Positions 1-9,209 of a stretch of DNA of 64,000 nucleotides are shown piece after piece. This stretch comes from Algoriphagus taiwanensis (GTDB lineage: Bacteria; Bacteroidota; Bacteroidia; Cytophagales; Cyclobacteriaceae). Numbering within the stretch: position 1 is the first letter of the stretch; each line of letters starts with the position of its first letter. The stretch is taken from positions 62,001 through 126,000 of the forward strand of contig NZ_BTPE01000014.1 of the NCBI RefSeq assembly GCF_036245645.1, in the 5' to 3' direction. The translations under genes and the position numbers were made by a program. Below the pieces are notes generated by a model that searched no databases, was not told the DNA's origin, and saw only the letters and a program-made list of their open reading frames with translations.

Positions 1-417
1 AATAGGGATGGCAGTCCAAACGTTCTTATGGAGTTGTGTAAACTGAGTATCTTGATAATATCCTGGTGATCTTCCAAACCCAAAGAATACAGCTCCTCCT
101 CCGTTATTTTCCTCATTTGCCCAGAACATGTATTTGGCGTACACGGTGGTAGTAAAATGCTGGACGTAGTTTTCAATACGGTAGTCTCGAAATAAATTCC
201 CCTGAACAAAAAATTCAAATCTAGGAACAAGTGCAAAGGAGCTGATCAGATTGGTACTTCTCTGACCAGTGGAAATCACAAAAGTACCCGTACCATGTGG
301 CATGGTCAGGAAATTATCTGTATTGAATTGCTGGGCACTAACATCGTTTGCCAAGCTTTGAAATAACAAAAGCACCACAAATAATTGGAAGCATCTCGTC
401 AATTTGCTCCTTCTCAT
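1..417 (-). CDS. Exported protein of unknown function, C-terminus cut by window edge
   Basis: An open frame of 139 codons runs from an ATG at 417 to the left edge, so the C-terminus is missing. The N-terminus has a charged start (MRRSKLTR) and a hydrophobic stretch ending in DVSAQ, a good signal peptide. The rest is rich in aromatic residues with alternating polar and hydrophobic positions, as in an outer-membrane or periplasmic beta protein. It starts 5 bases after the stop of the DcaP-like porin gene on the same strand, so the two are probably co-transcribed. I do not recognise the family. A role in handling whatever passes the porin is inference from position only. Confidence 0.7.
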   Translation of the reverse strand, partial: MRRSKLTRCFQLFVVLLLFQSLANDVSAQQFNTDNFLTMPHGTGTFVISTGQRSTNLISSFALVPRFEFFVQGNLFRDYRIENYVQHFTTTVYAKYMFWANEENNGGGAVFFGFGRSPGYYQDTQFTQLHKNVWTAIPI

Positions 418-422
418 GATGC

Positions 423-1703
423 TTAGAATTCAAATTTGGTCATGAATTGCAACCGAGAAGCCCGCCCAAAAGAGTCATTGGTAGTCCGTTGTGCACCCCA
501 GATATATTCTAAGCCTGTTGAAATACGTTTAATCGGGTTATATATAAGATTTAAGTGCCCTATACCTCCCCTTTTCAAGGCAAATGGATCCCTATCAGCT
601 GGAGTTTCTAACCATCCATAGGCGTAATGAATATTGGAGGCCCATTGATCAGTCCATTTAAAATTCAGCCCCAAACTTGAGGATAAGGCAGGGATGGTTT
701 TCAGACCGTTAGCACTTAAAACTGCATTGGCATTACTTCCTGCAAAAGCAATGATATTTTCTCCAGCTCCTTGACCATAAGACATTCCAAAGGTGAAATA
801 TCCCCTTTTACCACTGTAATATTGTCTACCTGCAATAGCTCCATTAATCTGCAATGCATTTGGGCTAATCCCATTTAATCCTCCATCCCAAGCCAGCTGG
901 GCTACACTTCCACCCATAAATAAAATCCCCGTTTTCCAGCTATAATCCATTCGCAAGGCCAGAAGTGGCATTTTCCGGATTGCCTTACCGACAAGTTCAT
1001 CTGGATTTTCTATTCCAAGGAAACTGAGCTGTTCCAAACCAACTGCAAGAAGGATTTTTTCATTCACCTTTTTTTGATATCTCACCTGGACGGTACGACC
1101 ACCATATAAGGCGTCACCGGCGGCAAAATCAATCATATTAGGCATGGCCTCTAAAAACGAAAGAGTAGTCCAGGTTTGTCCAAAAATAAAATTCCCAACT
1201 ACCATATAGGCATGTCGTAGCCTGAAACGGGTTTCATCATTAAAAAAATCTCCTTCAATAAATAGTTTGAGCGGAACTTTCCCTTGCTCAATTCTCCGTA
1301 CATCAATGTTGAATCTGGATTCTTTTGCAAAGAAATTTACGTATCCTGAGTTCCCATATTCTGGCTGTCCTTCTACCGGAATAGTGGACATCAGAAATTG
1401 AGAATTATCCAAGGTCCCGTTAAAATCTCCTACAAAATCGGCTTTGAAATAACCTCCAACTTTCATTCTGAGGTCCGTGCCAAACATTGGCCATGAACCT
1501 ACAAATGACTCATCAATCAAATCAGTCCCTGTATTGAGTAAGTTATTCTCTTTTCTGTCTCCCTCCGGAACGATTTTCTTGATCAGATTCAAAGAGTCTT
1601 TCCTTATACTATCGGTCCTATCCTCGCTTTGGGCTAGACCAATACTAGAAAGGCCTAACCCAAAGATCAAAGTGGAAACAATTGTTTTTTTTATGATTTC
1701 CAT
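423..1703 (-). CDS. DcaP-like outer-membrane porin
   Basis: The product (about 426 residues) has a signal peptide (MEIIKKTIVSTLIFGLGLSS, ending LAQ) and then an outer-membrane beta-barrel pattern ending in phenylalanine (QFMTKFEF). The region WPMFGTDLRMKVGGYFKADFV followed by ESRFNIDVRR is typical of DcaP-family trimeric porins, which carry small acidic substrates across the outer membrane. An ATG three codons upstream (1712) is also possible. I chose 1703 because it gives a cleaner basic n-region. It lies 31 bases downstream of the amidohydrolase gene on the same strand. The family call rests on recognition, and the substrate is unknown. Confidence 0.75.
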   Translation of the reverse strand: MEIIKKTIVSTLIFGLGLSSIGLAQSEDRTDSIRKDSLNLIKKIVPEGDRKENNLLNTGTDLIDESFVGSWPMFGTDLRMKVGGYFKADFVGDFNGTLDNSQFLMSTIPVEGQPEYGNSGYVNFFAKESRFNIDVRRIEQGKVPLKLFIEGDFFNDETRFRLRHAYMVVGNFIFGQTWTTLSFLEAMPNMIDFAAGDALYGGRTVQVRYQKKVNEKILLAVGLEQLSFLGIENPDELVGKAIRKMPLLALRMDYSWKTGILFMGGSVAQLAWDGGLNGISPNALQINGAIAGRQYYSGKRGYFTFGMSYGQGAGENIIAFAGSNANAVLSANGLKTIPALSSSLGLNFKWTDQWASNIHYAYGWLETPADRDPFALKRGGIGHLNLIYNPIKRISTGLEYIWGAQRTTNDSFGRASRLQFMTKFEF

Positions 1704-1734
1704 GAAACACATGGTATTAGGATAATGATTAGCC

Positions 1735-3090
1735 CTATTTCAAATTATTCTTATAAATCTTCCCATCCTTCATGATAACTACGAAGTTTTTGTCGGGATC
1801 AGCAACCAATTCGAGATTCTTTAAAGGATTACCGTCTACTAAAAGCAAGTCGGCAAGGGCGCCTTCTTTTACCACGCCTAAATCACCAGGGTAAGGGTTG
1901 CGAGGTCCGCTTAGCTTGAGCAATTCCGCATTGTCCGCGGTTGCCATTTTCAACGTTTCAAAAGGTGTGTACCACTTCTGCATGGCTACAAGGAACATAC
2001 CTTGCTTCTTACCCAATTCGGGATCAAACAGAACATCGGTACCAAAGGCGGTTTTTACTTTGAACTTTTTTGCGCTGGCGACAGCTTGATCAAGTCCTTT
2101 AACGAGATCGGCGTATTTGGCCGTGCTTATCGGGCTTTCAAAATGGAATGCTATTGGGCCCTCGGCTTGCATGGGCTCCATACTCCACCAGACACCGTTT
2201 TCAGCCATTAGTTGAGCTACTTCATCATCTATAAAGAAACCGTGCTCCATAGACTTTGCACCTGCCTCAATCCACATTTTCATGGCATCTTTTGTATTGA
2301 TGTGAACAGCGACATACGTATTCCAAGACTTGGCAATATCAACTATCGCCTTGGCCTCCTCAAACGTATATTCGGTCACGTCCAGTGGGTCATACAAGGA
2401 CGAAACTCCTCCTCCGCCCATAGCCTTCACCTGGCTGGCACCCATGCGCAACACCTCCCGTGTGCGTTGGATTACTTCAGGTACACCGTTGGCAATGAGC
2501 GTGTTACCTACTCGTTGCTGATAGTCCAGCTCTCCTCCGAAGGTAGCTGGGACGTCATTTGGACCACGGAAGTCGCCATGGCCTGCAGTCTGGCTGATAT
2601 ATCCGCCAGAAGGATAAATACGCGGCCCGTTAGTGACTCCCATATCAATGGAGTGTTTCACTGCAAAACTGTTCCCACCTACGTCTCGGACGGTGGTAAA
2701 TCCACGCATGAGTGTCTTATGAGAGGCGTCTGCGGCAAGGATATTTAACAAACCGTTGTCGATACCTAGAATGGTACTCACGGGAGCAAAATTGAACATG
2801 GTGTGCCAATGTGCATCAATCAGCCCCGGCATCAGTGTTTTGCCATTGGCATCTATGACTGTGGCTCCTTGAGGAACAGGAATGGATTTGGCAATCTTGG
2901 AAATCTTGTTTCCCTCTACCAGCACGCTCATGCCTTGGGCCAATGTTTCATTTTGACCGTCAAAAATAGTGGCATTGGTAAAAAGCACAGTGCTAGGGGG
3001 AGCTTGCTGCGCAAAGGAAGGGGCAATTAGACCTACTATCCCTAGTAGGGCCAATCCCATAGTCAAGAGTTTGATTTTAAATGGTCTCAT
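1735..3090 (-). CDS. Exported metal-dependent amidohydrolase
   Basis: This is a 451-residue amidohydrolase of the imidazolonepropionase/prolidase-like type. Residues 1-28 form a signal peptide ending SFAQ, so it acts in the periplasm or at the surface. The metal site is complete: DAHWH at 92-96 (H94, H96), a candidate carboxylated lysine K222 in VKAMGGGG, H263, H283 in MEHG, and D352 in FGTD. The C-terminal GDLGVVKEGALADLLLVDGNPL is the usual composite beta-domain of the family. It probably hydrolyses a C-N or similar bond in a cyclic amide, dipeptide or lactone; the sequence does not tell which. Its place between the porin and the LuxR regulator suggests catabolism of an imported compound. 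Confidence 0.88.
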   Translation of the reverse strand: MRPFKIKLLTMGLALLGIVGLIAPSFAQQAPPSTVLFTNATIFDGQNETLAQGMSVLVEGNKISKIAKSIPVPQGATVIDANGKTLMPGLIDAHWHTMFNFAPVSTILGIDNGLLNILAADASHKTLMRGFTTVRDVGGNSFAVKHSIDMGVTNGPRIYPSGGYISQTAGHGDFRGPNDVPATFGGELDYQQRVGNTLIANGVPEVIQRTREVLRMGASQVKAMGGGGVSSLYDPLDVTEYTFEEAKAIVDIAKSWNTYVAVHINTKDAMKMWIEAGAKSMEHGFFIDDEVAQLMAENGVWWSMEPMQAEGPIAFHFESPISTAKYADLVKGLDQAVASAKKFKVKTAFGTDVLFDPELGKKQGMFLVAMQKWYTPFETLKMATADNAELLKLSGPRNPYPGDLGVVKEGALADLLLVDGNPLKNLELVADPDKNFVVIMKDGKIYKNNLK

Positions 3091-3133
3091 AGTTTTTGGA
3101 ATTTGATTGGTTAAATCTTAATGCATGGATATT

Positions 3134-3406
3134 TTAAACAGTCGAATAATTTTCTCCCAGTTTTACTGAAATAAGGACATGCTGCCACTCATAGAGCATA
3201 TTGAGCAGCCCTATCAGTTCTGCTTGATCACGGATATTGATGGCCAAGTGGGTTATTGAATTACCAGTATCATTCACCTCAACTACAGATTTTTCAATTC
3301 CTTGGAAATATTCCAAAAGATCCTTTTGAATTTTTCCACTCACCCGAATAGAATACAGGCCCGGATAGGAAAATTTGGGGATAGAAGTTTCATTAGCCAT
3401 ATCCAT
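3134..3406 (-). CDS. Small 90-residue protein, function unknown
   Basis: A short soluble protein without signal peptide. The pattern YSIRVSGKI near residue 17, a central acidic turn, then IRDQAELIGLLNMLYEW and a closing LISVKL resembles a widespread family of about 80-residue hypothetical proteins with a conserved DQA-L-GLL segment. I recall these as often lying next to regulators or metabolic genes. It sits 43 bases upstream of the amidohydrolase and 88 bases downstream of the LuxR regulator, all on the minus strand, so it is probably part of that module. M1 and M3 are equally good starts. No function is assigned. Confidence 0.65.
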   Translation of the reverse strand: MDMANETSIPKFSYPGLYSIRVSGKIQKDLLEYFQGIEKSVVEVNDTGNSITHLAINIRDQAELIGLLNMLYEWQHVLISVKLGENYSTV

Positions 3407-3494
3407 ATAAAGGTAGGGGGCTAAAAAATGGATAAATAGCCACTAAAGTGGACATTTTAGGAATCAAAAAGTGGAAAAGGTATCTCCAGTCTAG

Positions 3495-6233
3495 CTAGTC
3501 TTTGCCCGTTTGATTCAGGTCTTTCATTTTCTTAATAGCCCCAACTCTATTGTTTACCCGCAATTTTTGAAAAATGCGATATAAATGTTTTTTCACTGTA
3601 TCCAGAGATATATAAAGTTTATCGGCAATTTCATTATTTCGATATCCTTGAACGACCAAATCCATAATTTCAAGTTCACGAACCGATAAAACCTGCTTTG
3701 TTTTTGGCCCAAAACCATTGCTTTTTGAGTGAATAGAAGTGCCTTTTCTTTTGATGAATTGGAATAATTCCATCAATCTGTTTTTCTGAGAGTGAATCTT
3801 TGGTAAAAAAGAAATCAAACCGTCAATCTCAAGTCCAGCATCCAGAAAAATTCGAGTGTGTTCTTCAACTTGTACTAAATCCAAAACTCCCTCTAACTCC
3901 TTAATAGCCTCTCCAAAATTTCCCCCACGTTCAAAATGAACCGCTTTGAGCAACTTAGCCTGGACCAATAAATTTTTATTGTGTCGTTCTTTTCCCATTT
4001 CGGTCAAGATCTCAAGTTTTTGGAATCCAAAATCTTCCTGATGGGTTGATAATAAAAGCTTTACCTCGGTTAATTGAGGGATATAATAGAAAAATACCGG
4101 AGGATAAGCATTGAATTCAGAAAGTTTAGCTACCTCTTTGGCTTGATCTAGTTCTCCTCTCCGAAGGAGGACCTCAGTTTTGAAAGCATAAACAAGGCCT
4201 GTCAGAGGTTCAATAGTAAGCTCTTTGGCAAATTCTTCGAATCCTTCAAGATTCTGTTCAACTTTTTCCCAATTGCCGATGGCCAATTCTGTCAAGCACT
4301 CCAAAAACAGCTGATGAGTTATCCAAAAAGGTCTGCAGGTATATTTAAACAGTCTGACTTCTTCTTGGAACCTATTTACGTTTTCAAGTTGATTAGACAA
4401 ATAAGATGCATAAGTCAGGGAATAAACTCCGATTATCCAAACATCCCTAAACTGTTCCGGTGAACTCTTTTTTACCAAGGCTTCCCCATCGATAGCTAAT
4501 TGGGATATCTGTCTTTCCAAAAGATGAACCATGCACCTTCCTTGATAAAGCCTTCTCTGAAAATAGGGCTCCAATATTCCTTTCTTTTCAAACTCAAGTT
4601 CAATTCTCCTCAAGCCTTCTTTTGCATTTCCCGTGGCTTGCTGCGCAAATGCATACCACCCTATGGCATACTCCCTAAAAAAATTTGGTTCATCCGGAGA
4701 AAGAAGTTCTAAACACTTTTTCCCATGGAAAAGAGCCTGATTGAATTCTCCTTGAATGGTTAATAAAAAGGTAAATACTGAATGGTACTCCCCAATAATC
4801 TGACTTTGACCTTGGTTTTGGCTTATGGAATTCTTAGCAATCCAATCTTCTGCTTTTTTAAGGTAGTAAACCATTCCAGAAAAATTAGCCTTCTGATCCT
4901 GCATCATCGCTTTGGTAATGATCAATTCCAGATGATTCAAAATCGTTTCTTCCTCAAATTTTCCTGTCAACCGGTCAAGCCTAAGGTTGTGCTCATTATT
5001 TATGAGATGAAGCCGATATCTTAAAAAAAGCTCGACTGCAAAATCCATATTTTTGGATTTGATGGCATAATCCAATGCTTCTTCAAGCACACCTTCGCCC
5101 TCAAACCATTTGCTGATAGCCACATATAATTCGGATACTTCTGTTTCGGAAAAGCAAGTTTTTACCTTCCTTCTTATTTCACTTTGGAAAAAATGATGAT
5201 ATCTAAACCAAGTATCTTCATCATCCAAAGAGATTAAAAACAAATTTCTTCGCTTAGACTGTATCATAAACTCTCTCACATTCAGACTTTTCAATTCTGA
5301 ATCTTGAGCAGACTCTATCAAGTATTCTAAAAGTCCTTGAGAAAACCTTTCAGGCAAACAAGAAAGAGCAAGATACTTTAGCTGGACTTTACCCAAGTCT
5401 TGTAAAATGACTTCATTAAATAATTCTGAAATGATAGAATTGGGCTTATTTAGCGATTCAATGACTTTAGTTAATTGAATCCCCCTAGCTAATCCCAAGA
5501 TCCCTGCTGTAAGCCCTGTCACCCATCCATCTGCCTGCTGGGCGAGTTTTAGTATAGCTTCACGCTCCAAATTAGAAGAGATTGATTTGGCAAGTGCCAG
5601 TGATTCTGTCTTGGTAAATACCAGGTCTTTCATTCTCAGCTCATTCATTCTAAACTGAGCTCTTAACTTGGTAAGTTTTAAAGGCGGATCTTTTTGACAG
5701 ATGATAACCAGATGCAGATTTTCTGAAGGATATTTTAATAAGCCGTTCAAAATCTCATGGACTTCTTCATTTACGATGGAGTGATAATCATCCAAAACAA
5801 GAACATATGAACCATCCAACTGGTCAAGATCATTTATCATTGAAGAAAAGATCACATTGGCAGTCAAATTTCCAGGGTTATTTTGAAGATACTCGGTTTT
5901 AAATTTTTTACCGGGAAAGGACCCTCTTATAAGAGTTACAAAATAATTTAAGAATACCCCTACGTCATTGTGCTCCTGATCTAAAGAAAACCATCCATAC
6001 CGGTGTGAGTAAATGTCAAGCCATTGGCTTATTAGGATACTTTTACCAAAACCAGTAGCTGCAGAGACCAAAGTTAGAGGATGCTTAAGATTAGTTTCCA
6101 AATATTCGATCAATGTGTCTCGAACAACAAATTGATCCCTAACCTTAGGTTTTACTAATTTGGATTTGATGATTACGAACTCTCCAGCCTCTTTTTTCTT
6201 GTTTGAAAAATTATTCTCAACTGACTTTTCCAT
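3495..6233 (-). CDS. MalT/LAL-type LuxR transcriptional activator
   Basis: A 912-residue signal-dependent regulator. Near the N-terminus is a STAND-type NTPase with Walker A GFGKS (61-65) in SAATGFGKSILISQWLD and Walker B LVLDDYH (145-151). A long helical TPR-like middle follows, and the last 70 residues are a LuxR-type helix-turn-helix (LSVRELEIMDLVVQGYRNNE, then DTVKKHLYRIFQKL). Proteins of this build bind ATP and an inducer, oligomerise and activate transcription, as MalT does with maltotriose. It is the first of five minus-strand genes and probably controls those behind it; the inducer is unknown. By eye the gene is more AT-rich than the M14 gene next door. Confidence 0.85.
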   Translation of the reverse strand: MEKSVENNFSNKKKEAGEFVIIKSKLVKPKVRDQFVVRDTLIEYLETNLKHPLTLVSAATGFGKSILISQWLDIYSHRYGWFSLDQEHNDVGVFLNYFVTLIRGSFPGKKFKTEYLQNNPGNLTANVIFSSMINDLDQLDGSYVLVLDDYHSIVNEEVHEILNGLLKYPSENLHLVIICQKDPPLKLTKLRAQFRMNELRMKDLVFTKTESLALAKSISSNLEREAILKLAQQADGWVTGLTAGILGLARGIQLTKVIESLNKPNSIISELFNEVILQDLGKVQLKYLALSCLPERFSQGLLEYLIESAQDSELKSLNVREFMIQSKRRNLFLISLDDEDTWFRYHHFFQSEIRRKVKTCFSETEVSELYVAISKWFEGEGVLEEALDYAIKSKNMDFAVELFLRYRLHLINNEHNLRLDRLTGKFEEETILNHLELIITKAMMQDQKANFSGMVYYLKKAEDWIAKNSISQNQGQSQIIGEYHSVFTFLLTIQGEFNQALFHGKKCLELLSPDEPNFFREYAIGWYAFAQQATGNAKEGLRRIELEFEKKGILEPYFQRRLYQGRCMVHLLERQISQLAIDGEALVKKSSPEQFRDVWIIGVYSLTYASYLSNQLENVNRFQEEVRLFKYTCRPFWITHQLFLECLTELAIGNWEKVEQNLEGFEEFAKELTIEPLTGLVYAFKTEVLLRRGELDQAKEVAKLSEFNAYPPVFFYYIPQLTEVKLLLSTHQEDFGFQKLEILTEMGKERHNKNLLVQAKLLKAVHFERGGNFGEAIKELEGVLDLVQVEEHTRIFLDAGLEIDGLISFLPKIHSQKNRLMELFQFIKRKGTSIHSKSNGFGPKTKQVLSVRELEIMDLVVQGYRNNEIADKLYISLDTVKKHLYRIFQKLRVNNRVGAIKKMKDLNQTGKD

Positions 6234-6330
6234 TTAAAGAATAAATAATTTGTCCTGATTTCAGGTCATTTGTATTCCTAGTCAAAATACAAAAATATCC
6301 ACCTCATTCAATATTTAAAGACTTGGTTTT

Positions 6331-6358
6331 ACGGGTTGTTTTATTTGAAACGACCTGT
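6331..6358. promoter_or_regulatory. Imperfect palindrome, candidate operator
   Basis: Eleven-base arms ACGGGTTGTTT and AAACGACCTGT, 9 of 11 matching, separated by TATTTG, lie in the 247-base divergent gap between the LuxR-type regulator (start 6233) and the M14 peptidase (start 6481). The position fits an operator for autoregulation or for the peptidase gene. No canonical TAnnTTTG -7 element is seen near it. The evidence is the symmetry and the place only. Confidence 0.3.
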
Positions 6359-6480
6359 TTCTTAGATGATATTTCTGCAATTACAACTTGTAAAAAGAGA
6401 TTGATAATCAACTTTTCCCTAGTCGGTATCAGTCCAAAAATCAAAACCACTTAACTTCCCGCCAAATCCAATCTTTCCCT

Positions 6481-9018
6481 ATGAAAAAGAATTTACTCAT
6501 TCTGGCCTTAGGCTTATTCACTACATTTTCAACTTTGGCTCAGCTAAAAACCCCTGAGCAATTCCTTGGCTACAAGCCCGGAGACCGATTTACTCCTCAT
6601 CACCGGATGGTGGATTATTTTGAGTATGTGGCTTCCCAAAATCCCAATATCAAAATCATCCAATACGGAGAGACCAATGAAAAACGTCCGCTTTTCGTGG
6701 CGATTCTTTCCAGCCCGGAAAACATGGCCAGTCTAGAGCAAATCCGCACCGACAACCTCAAGCGGACCGGCTTGATGGAAGGCTCTCCGAGCACTGAAGT
6801 CCCCATCAACTGGATGTCTTTCAACGTGCACGGAAATGAGTCCGTGGGCATGGAAGCGGCGATTTCTACTTTTTACACACTCGCTGATCCAAACAATGCC
6901 AAATCTCAGGAATGGCTGAAAAATCAAGTGGTCATTCTCGATCCTTGTATCAACCCTGACGGTAGGGACCGCTATGCGATGTGGTACAACCAAAAGATGA
7001 ATACCCGCCTCCAGCCAGACCCTCAATCCATGGAGCACAACGAGCCTTGGCCAGGCGGAAGAGCCAATCACTACCTTTTTGACCTCAACCGGGATTGGGC
7101 TTGGCAAGTGCAGGTGGAGTCTCAGCAGCGATTGAAGCTTTATCAGCAATGGATGCCTCAGTTGCACTTGGATTTCCACGAGCAAGGGGTAGACAATCCA
7201 TTTTACATGGCTCCGGCTGCCGAGCCTTTGCATGAGCAGCTGACTCCATTCCAGCATGAGTTTCAGGATATTTTTGGCAGAAATACCGCTAAATATTTTG
7301 ACGAGGCAGGCAAATTCTATTTTACCAAAGAGCGATTTGACATTCTCTATCCCTCCTATGGTGACTCATATCCGATGTACAACGGCGCCATCGGCATGAC
7401 CATTGAGCAGGGCGGTAGCGGCCGTGCCGGCATCGGAGTGTACAATTCGATCGGAGACACCGTGACGCTAAGCGGACGAATCGCCGGACACTACACCGCT
7501 GCGATTTCGGCAGTAGAAGTGACCAGCCAAAACGCCAAAAGACTGGTAGATGAGTTTGCCACCTATTTCAAAACCAACTCCAGCAACCCTAAAGGCAAAT
7601 ACAAATCCTTTGTAATCAAAGGAGAAAGCAACCCAGCACAGCTAGCCAAACTGCTTGAATTGATGGATAAAAATGGAATTCGCTATGGAAAAGCCGGTTC
7701 CCGCGCAGGTTTGAAAGGATACGAGTACCAAAGTGGAAAGACTGGAGTTGCATTTTCCACCACAGATAAGGACATCATTATCAACGCTTATCAGCCGAAA
7801 GGAGTCTTGGCTCAAGTCCTTTTCGAGCCAAATCCGGTCCTAAACGACTCCATCACGTATGACATCACCAGCTGGGCTATGCCGTATGCTTATGGATTAC
7901 AAGCCTATGCTTTAGAATCACGAATTGATGCTGCAGGTCATCAATACGAAAAACCTACTTTCACTCCAAATAAAACTGGAGCAACTCCTGTGGCCTATCT
8001 CGCCAAGTGGGAAGGAACCCGTGATGCAGCGTACTTGGCAGCTTTGCTTAATCAGAAAATCAGAGTTCGATATGCTGAGTACCCTTTCACGGTAGAGGGC
8101 AAAAGCTTCCCTGCCGGCACCTTGATTATCACGAAGGGCGGCAACGAGTATTTGGGCAATTTTGACCAAAAAGTAGTGGAAACTGCGAACCAATTCGGAG
8201 TGACTTTAGCTACTACCCAAACCGGATATGTGGACAAAGGAAAAGACTTTGGCTCTCCCAATATTCGGGTGATTCAAGCTCCAAAAGTAGCCTTAGTGGG
8301 CGGTCAGGGCACTTCTTCACTGAATTATGGAGAGGTATGGCACTTCTTCGAAAAAGAGCTGGACTATCCATTGGTCAATCTGGATGCTGCTAATTTCGGA
8401 TCCTATGATCTCAGCAAATACGATGTGATCATTCTTCCTTCCGTATTTGGCTCTGCCCTGAATGGCAATGCACAAACCAAATTGATGGATTGGGTTAAAG
8501 CGGGAGGAAAAGTAATCGCAATTGACGCTGCGGTAAACCTTTTTGCCAACAAGGAAGGCTTCAAGCTGAAGACCTACGATACGGATGAGGAAAAGAAGGC
8601 CGCTGAAAAAACATCCCAAGAAATCGCGAAAGAAGAGCGACTTGAGCCTTATACTGAAGGAGAGCGACTTGACATCTCAGGGGGTACAGCCGGTGCGATC
8701 TATGAAATCAAAATGGACGAAACCCATCCCTTGGGCTACGGAACCGGAGGGAAGTTTTACACCCTGAAAAACAACTCCAACCGATTTGCATACCTGAGTG
8801 GCGGAGTCAATGCAGGGATTATTGCTGGAAACGACTCGTATAGAACAGGCTATATCGGATACAAAATCAAATCACAAATGGGTGAGTCAGTCGTCATCGG
8901 AGCGGAGCGTCAAGGTCGGGGACAGGTCATTTACTTTGTGGATAACCCAATTTTCCGAGGCTTCTGGGAAAGCGGCAAGCTGATTCTCAGCAATGCGATT
9001 TTCTTGGTAGGGCAGTAA
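6481..9018 (+). CDS. Secreted M14 zinc carboxypeptidase
   Basis: An 845-residue exported metallopeptidase. The signal peptide is residues 1-20 (ending STLAQ). The M14 zinc and catalytic residues are all visible: H117 and E120 in VHGNE, the substrate-binding NPDGRDR at 158-164, DLNRDW at 201-206, the third zinc ligand H233 in DFHEQG, and the catalytic glutamate E309 in TIEQGG. About 500 residues follow the catalytic domain and include a glutamine-amidotransferase-like segment (YDVIILPSVFGSALNG), an arrangement common in large Bacteroidota M14 peptidases. It probably trims peptides outside the cytoplasm for nutrition. It stands alone and is followed by a strong terminator. Confidence 0.9.
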   Translation: MKKNLLILALGLFTTFSTLAQLKTPEQFLGYKPGDRFTPHHRMVDYFEYVASQNPNIKIIQYGETNEKRPLFVAILSSPENMASLEQIRTDNLKRTGLMEGSPSTEVPINWMSFNVHGNESVGMEAAISTFYTLADPNNAKSQEWLKNQVVILDPCINPDGRDRYAMWYNQKMNTRLQPDPQSMEHNEPWPGGRANHYLFDLNRDWAWQVQVESQQRLKLYQQWMPQLHLDFHEQGVDNPFYMAPAAEPLHEQLTPFQHEFQDIFGRNTAKYFDEAGKFYFTKERFDILYPSYGDSYPMYNGAIGMTIEQGGSGRAGIGVYNSIGDTVTLSGRIAGHYTAAISAVEVTSQNAKRLVDEFATYFKTNSSNPKGKYKSFVIKGESNPAQLAKLLELMDKNGIRYGKAGSRAGLKGYEYQSGKTGVAFSTTDKDIIINAYQPKGVLAQVLFEPNPVLNDSITYDITSWAMPYAYGLQAYALESRIDAAGHQYEKPTFTPNKTGATPVAYLAKWEGTRDAAYLAALLNQKIRVRYAEYPFTVEGKSFPAGTLIITKGGNEYLGNFDQKVVETANQFGVTLATTQTGYVDKGKDFGSPNIRVIQAPKVALVGGQGTSSLNYGEVWHFFEKELDYPLVNLDAANFGSYDLSKYDVIILPSVFGSALNGNAQTKLMDWVKAGGKVIAIDAAVNLFANKEGFKLKTYDTDEEKKAAEKTSQEIAKEERLEPYTEGERLDISGGTAGAIYEIKMDETHPLGYGTGGKFYTLKNNSNRFAYLSGGVNAGIIAGNDSYRTGYIGYKIKSQMGESVVIGAERQGRGQVIYFVDNPIFRGFWESGKLILSNAIFLVGQ

Positions 9019-9048
9019 AACCAAACCCAAGTTCATTGACAAGGAAAT

Positions 9049-9080
9049 CCAGTCATTCAAATTAGAATGACTGGTTTTTT
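9049..9080 (+). terminator. Rho-independent terminator of the M14 gene
   Basis: A perfect 10-base-pair stem (CCAGTCATTC / GAATGACTGG) with a six-base loop is followed at once by six T. It begins 31 bases after the M14 stop codon. Confidence 0.9.
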
Positions 9081-9209
9081 CTTTTTATACAGGTAATTTC
9101 CAAAAAATGAAAAGCATTTTTTATCCTATATTAAATGTCTATCTTTTAAAAAATTTCACAACAGTACCCCGTTGGATTACCTTTTCTATTTCCAATCTGA
9201 ATCGGTCAA

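Noticed and set aside
2212..2748. A 178-codon plus-strand open frame
   Set aside because: It is opposite the amidohydrolase with its complete metal site; the translation has no recognisable pattern.
6733..7257. A 174-codon minus-strand open frame
   Set aside because: It is antisense to the catalytic part of the M14 peptidase, where all active-site residues are conserved on the plus strand.
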